Positions 48,701 through 55,300 of a stretch of 64,000 nt of DNA are shown piece after piece. A model generated the notes under the pieces. That model was given only the letters and a program-made list of their open reading frames with translations, was not told the origin of the DNA and searched no databases. The stretch's first letter is position 1; each line of letters begins with the position of its first letter. The stretch lies in NCBI GenBank assembly GCA_963377175.1, contig CAUJNA010001024.1, forward strand, positions 513,956 to 577,955, in the 5' to 3' direction. The DNA is from Effrenium voratum. Its lineage: Eukaryota > Sar > Dinophyceae > Suessiales > Symbiodiniaceae. The translations under genes and the position numbers were made by a program.

Positions 48701-51332
48701 GCGGGGCTGGCACTTCAAAACAATGACCACACCACACGGGTTTATTACATTGGTATCGTATCACGACCTTTGAACCTTCTGATTTCCTTTTAGACATGAG
48801 CCACAATCAAAACCCATGTAGATGAAGGTTAGTAAGGGACCATCCCAACCATAAATAGCTGCGGCCGCCTTCTTAATCCTTTACATGGTTCTGGGTTCAC
48901 CATTTTTGTACTGGGTTTTGATTGCCACTCACATGGCCCCAAATGCCCAAAGCTTAGCCTTGAGCTTTCTGAGTCCATGGGTAACCGAGGTCGGGTTTCC
49001 TTTCGCAGCTTAAGCCGGAGGCCCTCGTGTCGAGGCAACAACTTGCGCCAGCCTCAAAAATAAATCGAGAGGCCCACGGATTTTCATGTAACCCGAAGGA
49101 ACCCATCCCTGCTCCCCACTTAAAACAAGTGATTGGCGTCTCCACCTGGCTATGAACTTTGTTGGAGAAACACCCTCCCACATGAGTTTCCCATCTGATG
49201 TCCAGAATTTCGCACTAAATGTAAAGTTCGCACCCAAAGGGGGCCCACTAAACTTCAATCCATCCCCAAACAAGGGGTGAAAACACCTCAAAACTTCACA
49301 GTGGGCCCTCACCTCACCCGGGTTTTCCGGCACTATTTTCCCCCAGACCCCCATCCCACCCGGGTTTTCCGGCGCTTTTTTCCCCGTTTCCCCGGGGTTT
49401 CACCCGGGCGAGGCCTCGAAACGGCTCCGAGGCGCGGGGGGCACATGGCCTGCGTGGTGGCGCTGCTGCACGACGCGGGGCGCCAGGCCTCCTGCGACGC
49501 GGGGGCCATCGACTCCAATGGCCTGGGGAGCCAAGACCGGGGGACCGGGGGACCGGGGGGCCCAAACGGGGGGAGGGGGGAGGTTGGGGGTGGTTAGCTG
49601 GGGGTGGGAGTGGTTAGTTAGGGGGGGGGGGGTTGGCTTTGGGGGAAGGGGGCGGGGGATTGGCTTTCAGTTGTGAAAGGGGGTTCAACCACTGCTTCAA
49701 GTTCTAGTTGAAAGCGGGCAATTGGGCGATGGGGGAGCGCTTTTTGGTTTGGCGGGTTACTGCAACGTGAAGACATAAAAACATGCGATAGCCTTTGCAG
49801 GGTCTTTGTGTTTTCTTTTGCATGGAAGGGTCTAGTGAGATGAGGACCAAAAAGATGATCGGTGAGCAGAGCTGTGCCCGAGAGTAGGGGACCGGGATAT
49901 AGGATCTCCAGCTAGGATTTGGGATGGCGATTGATAGATATCACATGTGTGTCTCTTTTGGGCATGTGAGTCTTGATCCTAATACTTTGCATGGACAAAA
50001 TCCATTTCGCACCACGCAAAAACCATGGTTGAAGCCCTTGTTTGCTGGCATTTACCGGGTGAATCGAATCATTCCAGGGTTTCTGAAGGGTGGCGCGACA
50101 TAGAATTCCGCAACCATCCACAGTATGTTGAGGGGAAAAGCACATTCTTTCCCCGGTGACTCAGGTTGGAACCTGCTGATGCACGCCTGCGTGTCCGGCC
50201 ACCTGGACTTGGTGAACCTCTTGCTCCAGAACCGCGAGGTGCGAGGTCCAGGTGCCTTGCGTTGGGTCTGAGATAGACGTGCCACGCGCTCAGGCCGGTC
50301 GATTTTCCCAGAAGGGACAGACAGTTTCAGGGGAAGAGAACAATCCCCCCTGAAGTCCCGGTGATTTCCAGCAGTTGTTGCACTAATCGCAGGATGCTTG
50401 GATGGGTCTGTCAGGCAGGTGCTGGTAGCAGGCAATGAAGTACTCTCTGGATTTGCCGTTTGTTTTAGGTTGGGATGCTTTTTTGTCTAGGGAACATGTA
50501 GCATGTCGTGCTATGGCGTGAATCTACTTTCGCCATCATTCACCCAACTGGACCCAACAAGCTGTGAGCATGGGCGCAAGGGCGAGATCACCCCCCCTGA
50601 TGCCACTTAATGTCATATCAGCAAGCGTTTTTGTTCAAGGGGGTCGGGTTGCAAGTGAACCGACATGACACCAATACCATTTTTGGGCATCCTTTTGACA
50701 CATTGGATCACCCTTTTCGGGGTTTGTTGAAAGGGAACCAAAAGGACAACCATCGGCTTTGGGTGTCCCCGTGTTTAAACACACACACCCATTCCCAAAT
50801 TTGCAAACACAACTGGGCCTCAAGTGACATAGTTGGAGGCAAGGAGAAACACCGACAGGGTACACGAGCCATGCATCCACGAGTCCATGAGCCTTTTTTT
50901 CAGGCTGCGACTTGGCACTGGCTCGAAGTTCTCATCCCGGCCATCCGGTTCCTTAGCCTTTCAGTTGTTTTAGTGTTTAGTGGGGGTTTCCATTTGACCC
51001 ACAAAAAATGAAACTTTTGGCGGGGGCTCTGAGGACAGCCCAGTCAGGTTCAAGGTAGCCTCTTGAACTCTGCATCCTTTCGGCTCCAGCCATCGGCCTT
51101 TCCCCCAAATCCGACCCGCCCAGAGAGGTTTAGCAGGCGTTCGTGCCTGTCTATCCAAACCAGAGGCGCGATGGACATGGCCAGCTCGGGTTTGTACATC
51201 TTGGCCAACACCCAGTTCTTCTCCACCGCCTTCCAGTTCTGCAGCGGCCCCACACTCTGCAGCTTGCGCGCCTGCAACCGCCTGCTGGCAGAAGAACTCC
51301 CAAAGACCTCCCACCTGTGGCAGGAGCTGGTG
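33670..51332 (+). CDS. ankyrin-repeat protein gene (about 21 exons, model)
   Basis: Twenty-one short exons join in one frame into about 580 codons. The junctions rebuild the ankyrin consensus across introns. Examples are DQY/G/RTALHLASEHG, TPMHIAAFHGQ/VACINLLLQ, STADVNAK/EKHGCTPLMFA, SSPKIK/VDAFDARRRTALLYA, ANIGFADR/EGQVPLF, NINTTDQ/YFRTPLHGALEDG and AIDSN/G/WNLLMHACVSG. At least twelve repeats are visible. Ankyrin repeats mediate protein-protein binding, and partners are unknown. Sixteen of twenty donors in the model are GC and four GT. All but one acceptor is followed by G. Introns are 157-1325 bp and hold many short inverted-repeat elements. The start Met was not fixed. An ATG at 33611 is in frame with the first exon. 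The 3' end may continue into the GTPase-like exons from 52276. Confidence 0.82.
34226..34269 (+). CDS. ankyrin gene exon 2
   Basis: With the previous exon gives G/RTALHLASEHGQHR, the first helix of an ankyrin repeat. GC donor, phase 0. Confidence 0.7.
34361..34456. mobile_element. MITE-5 copy
   Basis: AGACTTTAACTTTTTGG at the left and AAGTTAAGCTTTTTGGAGG at the right, within the intron after exon 2. Confidence 0.6.
34698..34747. repeat. 25-bp tandem duplication
   Basis: CATGATCTCTATTGTGTCAC plus TAACT occurs twice in direct succession. Confidence 0.9.
35361..35488. mobile_element. MITE-3 copy (ends TGAGCCACAATCAAAAC)
   Basis: Left TGAGCCACAATCAAAAC, right GTTTTGATTGTGACTCA: 17-bp terminal inverted repeat with one mismatch. 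The interior contains GCGGCCGCCTT and TTTACATGGTTCTGGGTT, both also in the 48795 copy. Confidence 0.82.
35537..35569 (+). CDS. ankyrin gene exon 3 (mini-exon)
   Basis: After GCTTAG|G reads VEILLGARSRH to a GC donor. It supplies the second helix needed between exon 2 and exon 4. At 33 bp it is the weakest exon of the chain. Confidence 0.45.
35616..35748. mobile_element. MITE-1 copy
   Basis: GGCTGTGGTTGTCAAAAC at the left, ATTTTGACCCATGGCC at the right. The interior has ATTTTAGTGGGGATTGG-like words shared with copies at 44276 and 55309. Confidence 0.68.
36703..36759 (+). CDS. ankyrin gene exon 4
   Basis: Reads DIKTKMGWTPMHIAAFHGQ exactly between CCCAG|G and a GC donor: a canonical turn plus first helix (TPMHIAA). 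The frame continues open to 36795, where a GT donor is the alternative. The GC site gives the better consensus with exon 5. Confidence 0.78.
36851..36957. mobile_element. MITE-7 copy, degenerate
   Basis: Right end CATGTTAGTTGGAGGAAGGG matches copies at 41035 and 62454. The left end is poor. Confidence 0.4.
37440..37523. mobile_element. possible MITE-1 fragment
   Basis: Right end TGTTGACCCACAGCCACATG matches MITE-1. No matching left end. Confidence 0.35.
37571..37621 (+). CDS. ankyrin gene exon 5
   Basis: VACINLLLQSTADVNAK between CTTGCAG|G and a GC donor: second helix and hairpin of a repeat. Confidence 0.8.
38409..38551. mobile_element. MITE-5 copy with longest visible ends
   Basis: Left CAAGAATCCTTTGGTT and right AACCGAGAATTCTTG form an imperfect inverted repeat. 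The interior carries TTTTCCGTATTAAACCACTA and TTTTAGCAGGGGAGC. Confidence 0.7.
38912..38960 (+). CDS. ankyrin gene exon 6
   Basis: EKHGCTPLMFASSSPK plus one base, after GCTGCAG|G. It completes STADVNAK/EKHGCTPLMFA with exon 5. Donor read as GC at 38961. An overlapping GT at 38959 is possible. Confidence 0.75.
40215..40277 (+). CDS. ankyrin gene exon 7
   Basis: QDALKALREQEEDRLDADLA, a charged helix, between CTAAG|G and a GC donor. In phase with exons 6 and 8. An earlier GC donor at 40265 is possible. Confidence 0.55.
40322..40422. mobile_element. MITE-4 copy (ends CACTTCCTGA)
   Basis: Left TTCACTTCCTGAATTC, right CCCAGGAAGTGGG, with CATTTTAGTGGCAAA inside. The second copy is at 53317-53425. 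Confidence 0.68.
41035..41136. mobile_element. MITE-7 copy
   Basis: Left TACCCTCCCACAAACATG and right CATGTTAGTCTGAGGGAG, inverted. Confidence 0.6.
41182..41237 (+). CDS. ankyrin gene exon 8 (probable)
   Basis: GLGKEMGAGSIQTTAPNV, with almost every third position G or C, ending at a GC donor. It is the only exon of the chain whose acceptor AG is followed by C. In phase on both sides. Confidence 0.45.
42514..42585 (+). CDS. ankyrin gene exon 9
   Basis: VWKFYPNRIEILVLNALL then SSPKIK after TTCCCAG|G. GC donor, phase 0. It leads directly into VDAFDA of exon 10, the hairpin position of a repeat. Confidence 0.75.
43289..43405 (+). CDS. ankyrin gene exon 10
   Basis: Very GC-rich. Reads VDAFDARRRTALLYAARYG then RTFAVSRLLDARANIGFADR: one full ankyrin repeat. 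Starts after CGTGAG|G, ends at a GC donor. The frame is open upstream to another AG|G at 43244, but 43289 gives the better repeat spacing. A G-rich tract (43440-43560) follows in the intron. Confidence 0.85.
44276..44398. mobile_element. MITE-1 copy, diverged
   Basis: GTGGTCGTGGGTCAACACC at the left and CTTTGATCCATAGCCGTG at the right. The interior shares TTCACTGGGGGTACG with the 35616 copy. Confidence 0.58.
44404..44518. mobile_element. MITE-5 copy
   Basis: Begins 6 bp after a MITE-1 copy and ends 24 bp before the next exon. Shares TTGGATGTTAGGACTTTAAC and TTTTAGCAGGGGAGCAG with its family. Confidence 0.68.
44542..44639 (+). CDS. ankyrin gene exon 11
   Basis: EGQVPLFAAACNEHLDTV then DLLLRAGANINTTD: one complete repeat. 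Two bases carry over a GC donor and become Gln with exon 12. Confidence 0.88.
44797..44888 (+). CDS. ankyrin gene exon 12
   Basis: YFRTPLHGALEDGDESMA then NLLLKAGASASL. Preceded by the shortest intron (157 bp). GT donor. Confidence 0.88.
45299..45399. mobile_element. MITE-1 copy
   Basis: GGCTGTGGGTCAAAAT left, AATTTTGACCCATACCC right. Ends 14 bp before the acceptor of exon 13. Confidence 0.78.
45414..45500 (+). CDS. ankyrin gene exon 13
   Basis: With the carried base gives G/VNAYDCEGRTPIMLAMDKG then NRRLFSKIA. GT donor. The open frame runs on to a stop at 45553, so an unspliced truncated end is also conceivable. Confidence 0.85.
46025..46230 (+). CDS. ankyrin gene exon 14
   Basis: The longest exon. 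It carries a non-repeat insert (RLVIAVSHYYIKSIAGL, then CPGDTFLLSQVEKK) followed by LDVLDKRGWNVVIYAIETQ, an atypical repeat. GC donor in phase with exon 15. Confidence 0.75.
46564..46629 (+). CDS. ankyrin gene exon 15
   Basis: VYPLLMKLNKNAAIILRA then RDPQ between CCCAG|G and CAG|GC. Joins to GLNALHHA in exon 16. Confidence 0.78.
46865..46963 (+). CDS. ankyrin gene exon 16
   Basis: GLNALHHATQLANAELST then KCVQQLANLDFEERT. GT donor. Confidence 0.82.
47101..47210. mobile_element. MITE-1 copy
   Basis: TATGGGTCAAAATTACACC left, TTATTGACCCACAGCCATA right. About 80% alike over its right two thirds to the neighbouring 47490-47593 copy. Confidence 0.72.
47490..47593. mobile_element. MITE-1 copy, left end eroded
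   Basis: Shares ACCAGGAAATGGACTGCAGG and GGGCAAGCCATTTGGGTACC with the 47101 copy. Right end TTTTTGACCCACAGCCATA. Confidence 0.68.
47642..47731 (+). CDS. ankyrin gene exon 17
   Basis: AASIGDCNGDTAIHSAAER then GRLEADGDSAR. GT donor, phase 0. Confidence 0.82.
48000..48087 (+). CDS. ankyrin gene exon 18
   Basis: VLRIFIDRLPSLDFLNN then RGETPLHYAALG. GC donor with one base carried. Confidence 0.85.
48795..48935. mobile_element. MITE-3 copy
   Basis: CATGAGCCACAATCAAAAC left, GTTTTGATTGCCACTCACATG-like right. Carries the GCGGCCGC core. Confidence 0.8.
49413..49520 (+). CDS. ankyrin gene exon 19
   Basis: LETAPRRGGHMACVVALL then HDAGRQASCDAGAIDSN. GC donor. The carried G makes Gly with exon 20. 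GC-rich, followed by a G-rich intron tract to about 49670. Confidence 0.75.
50165..50233 (+). CDS. ankyrin gene exon 20
   Basis: G/WNLLMHACVSGHLDLVN then LLLQN, a textbook repeat. Donor GC at 50234 keeps phase with the next exon. GT at 50239 is the alternative. Confidence 0.83.
51166..51332 (+). CDS. ankyrin gene exon 21 (possible F-box-like end)
   Basis: After CAGAG|G reads MDMASSGLYILANTQFF, STAFQFCSGPTLCSLRAC and NRLLAEELPKTSHLWQELV with very strong third-position G/C. The spacing Leu-Cys...Leu...Leu-Trp-Gln-Glu-Leu recalls the end of an F-box helix bundle, but this is only a visual likeness. It is in phase with exon 20 (GC donor) and with 52276. The ATG at 51171 could instead start a new gene. 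Confidence 0.6.
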
Positions 51333-51503
51333 GCCCAGTCGACGGCAGTGCTGCGACCTATGCCAACCACGCACATGCACCAGGCTGGGCGGGCACAGGG
51401 GTTGAGAAGAGAATAGGTATATCCTAAAGGAGATTCAAGCACTATGTCCGTATCAGCATTTTCGTCATTGTTGTCGTTGTTGTCGGCGTCGTCATCATCA
51501 CCG

Positions 51504-51506
51504 GCG

Positions 51507-51603
<97 letters not shown>
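51504..51603. repeat. (ATC)n trinucleotide repeat
   Basis: More than 30 CAT/ATC units. Reads as poly-Asp on the minus strand and poly-Ser on the plus strand. Located in an intron or spacer. Confidence 0.96.
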
Positions 51604-52275
51604 GGGTTCCCATCAAGCAATCCCAAGACATTGATGGTTGATTTGAAAAGCATACCGCAACACAGAGCTCTCTTCTGCGGCAGCACCATGACTTCAGCAT
51701 GAACATGGCTTGCATTGCATTGAGTCTTCATGATGCAGGCAAGCCATGATCAATACTCATTGCTTGTCCCAGACTAGCATACGCACTTGGTAAGTAGAAG
51801 ATCGTCTACGAACGGAACAGTGGTATAAGCGCAACCAAAACAAATGATGACTAAGGCACATGCTGAACACTCGCCCTTGCGCACCGTGCCATGGCCAGAG
51901 CACCCTTTGACTGGGTCTGGTTCTTAGGTAATTTAGACAGCATTTACACGGCACCTATTGCTTGAACTTCGGCTTTTTCTTTTGTAAAGGGATTTAGGTT
52001 TGACGGCAACCAACAGTAAACCGAATCGAATATCAAAACAAGTTGATAGCGCTGGATGTGTTCTTGCGTAGCTTTTAAACACCTGCTCCATGCATGGTTG
52101 TTGTTGGGAAACATTTCGTCAACCATTTCACATTTTTGCTTATTGTGGTTTAGTGGTTGAAATCCAACCACCTAACTACTAACATTAAGAAATTGTTGCT
52201 CCCTTTCTAACGTCAACCAAGCATGTTTGGAGGTCTAGTTGAGAAAAGACCCATGTCAGATGCTTGAGCCTCGAG

Positions 52276-52323
52276 GCAATCCGCCTGGGCCGCGTTCTGG
52301 AGCGCTGCTCCCGCTGCGGCGAT
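52276..52323 (+). CDS. GTPase-like exon 1 (tentative)
   Basis: AIRLGRVLERCSRCGD after CTCGAG|G, ending at a GC donor. With the next exon gives GDVQLMAEKST, which may be a remnant P-loop. Confidence 0.42.
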
Positions 52324-55300
52324 GCCGGTGGTGAATCAGAGGACAAAAGGCAGGGCGAAGCGGCGAAAGCGGACTTCCAGTGGTCCCGTGTCCCTTCTTG
52401 TCAGGGGTTTTCCGTGTTTTTTTTGCGTGATTTGGAGGGGGCGTTCCTTTTTTTGGAGTGGGCCCTCATTTTGATTTGTCCTGTTTGCTTGGGGGGGGGT
52501 CCTCTAAAACTCAATGGCGCCCCCCCTTCTTTTGCCGTGGCCGCTGGTCCGTGAGTTGGCCATGCCCCAAAATGAAGTGAGAACGTAGCTTTGGGATGGG
52601 AATTGTTTGGTATCACAGATTTGTTTGGACCCGTGCGGATGCTCACCCGAGGCTTGGGAAAGTGGAACGCTGGGAGGGAACATGGGTCAAGTTTAGTTCT
52701 TGGAAGGTTTTCCGTCCACGGACCCCCTTTTGTGTAAGCAAGCCTGCATGTCCAGCCACATATCCCAGTGTGTTTCCCCAAACAAGTTGAGAACGGTACT
52801 GTACTTGGTTGCTCTTTGGGTGTGTTTATCAACCTTTTCAATTCGCCAAGACTTACACTCCTTGCAGGTCGAGAAGCAGCCAGTGATGTTAGTTGCGGGC
52901 CTTGTAGCTTGTCAGGCTCCGTCATCGAATCATCGTCACGGGAGCAAGGCACAGCGGGGTGTCCACCCTGGCGCCTTCGCCGGAGCGGGCGAAGGTTGAA
53001 GGGGCCCAACCCAAGAAGGTGGCGTTCCTATTGATTTGTTTTAAAGCCAAGTTTAAGCGGGTACCCGTTAAAAACGAGAAAGCACGAACCCAGCTTGGCG
53101 ACGTGTGTTTGCACGTGGTTTGAGTGGCTGAAATTTGGGTCCCCCCCCCGTTTCGTCCGAACCATAGACTGCCAGTGATTTGGTCGCGTGAGCTCTGTTA
53201 GACACCCCTACCGCCAACAAGCTCGCAAAAGTTGGGTTTGGTGCAAATAGCCTCGCGAGGGAGCGACAGTCATGCAGATACAGATATGATACACAGGCAT
53301 GTATACACATACTTTATTTTCACTTCCTGAGTTCATGGACTGATATAACACTTTTTGGGTAGACCATTTTAGTGGCAACAAAAAACGTTCAACGCGTTTT
53401 CTGGCCAATCCACTCAGGAAGTGAGTTATAGATAACTACATATACAGAGAAGAGTCATATGCGCATATTTTCATCGGGTTTCGTGGCACCCAGGTGCAGC
53501 TCATGGCAGAGAAGTCAACGAACGAGCCCTTTTCAGGGATTGCAGACATGTCGGTGTCGAGCTTTGGGGTGGATTTGGAGGGACATCCGCTGAAAATCTC
53601 CGTGGTCGACAAGCGCTCTACCGCCATTTCCACGCCCTTCTCTGCGGCTCTGCGCCTTCGAAAATAAATGGGGTTCGTTTTGGCAAGTTAGTCAGATTCT
53701 TGGTGACCAGTGACTAGATGTTTCTGGATTTGCCTGAAGGCCCTAAAAGCATCCTGGCAGGTTGACTGGATGTTGCTGCATTTCGCAGGCCCGAAGTTGT
53801 CTGATCAGGTCAGCGGGTCCTTAAACGGGGCGTATAAGGGACCGCTGCATGCAGTTTGGCCCGGTAGATAACCAAGAGAGAGAACCAATGGGCCGCTGCC
53901 AGCCGCCAATTCAATGCGCTGAAGAGGGCTCCCAAAAACGTCCAGTTGCCGTCGATGGTGTCGGGTGCGTTGTGGCTATGGCTCTCGGTGTGTCCACTCA
54001 AGTGTTCAAACTCTATTAGATGGACGCCTTTAGTTTGTCTTCCAACATCATGGTCACACGTTCCGACAGTGTACATGGAAGTCTGGCTCGTTCTCAAGTT
54101 GGCTAATCTTTGCTAGATGAAAACAACCCCCGGCATCTGGCTGAAATATTGTATGTCGAGTGCCATCCGCCATTCTGGGGGAAGATCTGAGGTATAACGG
54201 CCACACAGCCGCCTTGTTCGTGTTCGACGCGGGCAACATGGAGTCCCTGCAAACAGCCGTCAGGTGCATCGAAGACTTGAAGCAAACAGTCGGCTCACGC
54301 AAGTTCCAGCAAATGCCCAAACTGCTGGTGTGCCACTCACCTGCGCTGGTTGGGGCGGTCGTTTTTGTGCCAGAAGCATGGTGTGTTTCCTTTGTCAAAG
54401 AGATGCTGTTGACATTTGGTTGGTGTGGTTCTCTGCAAATCACAGAGGCGGAAGTCTGTCAGGAATTCACTCAGACTCCTTTTGGGATTTTGGGTGCACT
54501 TTTGGTCTTTAGAAGGGACTCTTTACAGAGACGCGGGACCCCAAAATTGGTTGGCTTTCTTTTGTTTCCCAGCACCAACGAAAAGGCGTAGCCTTGAGGG
54601 ATATTTCGTTTTAAGCCAACCTCCTTGCCAGCCCAACCCTGAGGGTACCAACTCCTGAAAATTAAGAACAAAACAAACACACATGTTTCCAATGAATTGG
54701 GGGGACGGGTATCAACTCATACTTTGGATGGAGGAAGTCCAGTTCGCAGCACCTAAGAAGCCGTGGTTGAAACTATTGTTGGCATTGACGGCGGAATCAT
54801 CATTCTAGATTTCTTAGGTTGTGCGAACGGATTGTCCATCCACAGGTTTTGCGCTGAGACCACCCTTTGGGTGGGGGGGGGGGGGAGGGTCATTTTGAGG
54901 ATGTCACTTTCATGGACCCAGATGCCCTTTTCTACATTCGGACTGGTTGCACCTGCAGTTCCTTTGATGGAAAACCCTGGGATGATGCATCAGGAGTGAC
55001 CAATCCCTCAGTTTGCACAGCCCGGACGAATCTAGTTATCACCAATTGGTGGTTTGGGTTGGTGGTCTGGCTTTGGATCTGACACTTTGGTTCTTGCGGG
55101 CAGATGATGAAAAGCTTAGCCCGAAACACCAAGCCCAAACCCAGGTGGCTCCAAACCGCTCAGAGAGAAACTGACCTTCGGGAAGCCAGAGCCAGCGTTT
55201 TTGTTGGGTCATTTTTTGGACACCTCCCCCAATTTCTGGGACTCAGCAAAAACTCATTCTAGCAAGAACAAGCACCCGGTTTTGAGGGTCATCTTCTGAC

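Noticed and set aside
51166..51332. definite F-box domain
   Set aside because: Only the Leu/Cys/Trp spacing resembles an F-box. The first half also fits a last ankyrin repeat, so no firm assignment.
51050..51715. 221-codon minus-strand frame with long poly-Asp
   Set aside because: Poly-Asp is the (ATC)n repeat. The rest is antisense of exon 21.
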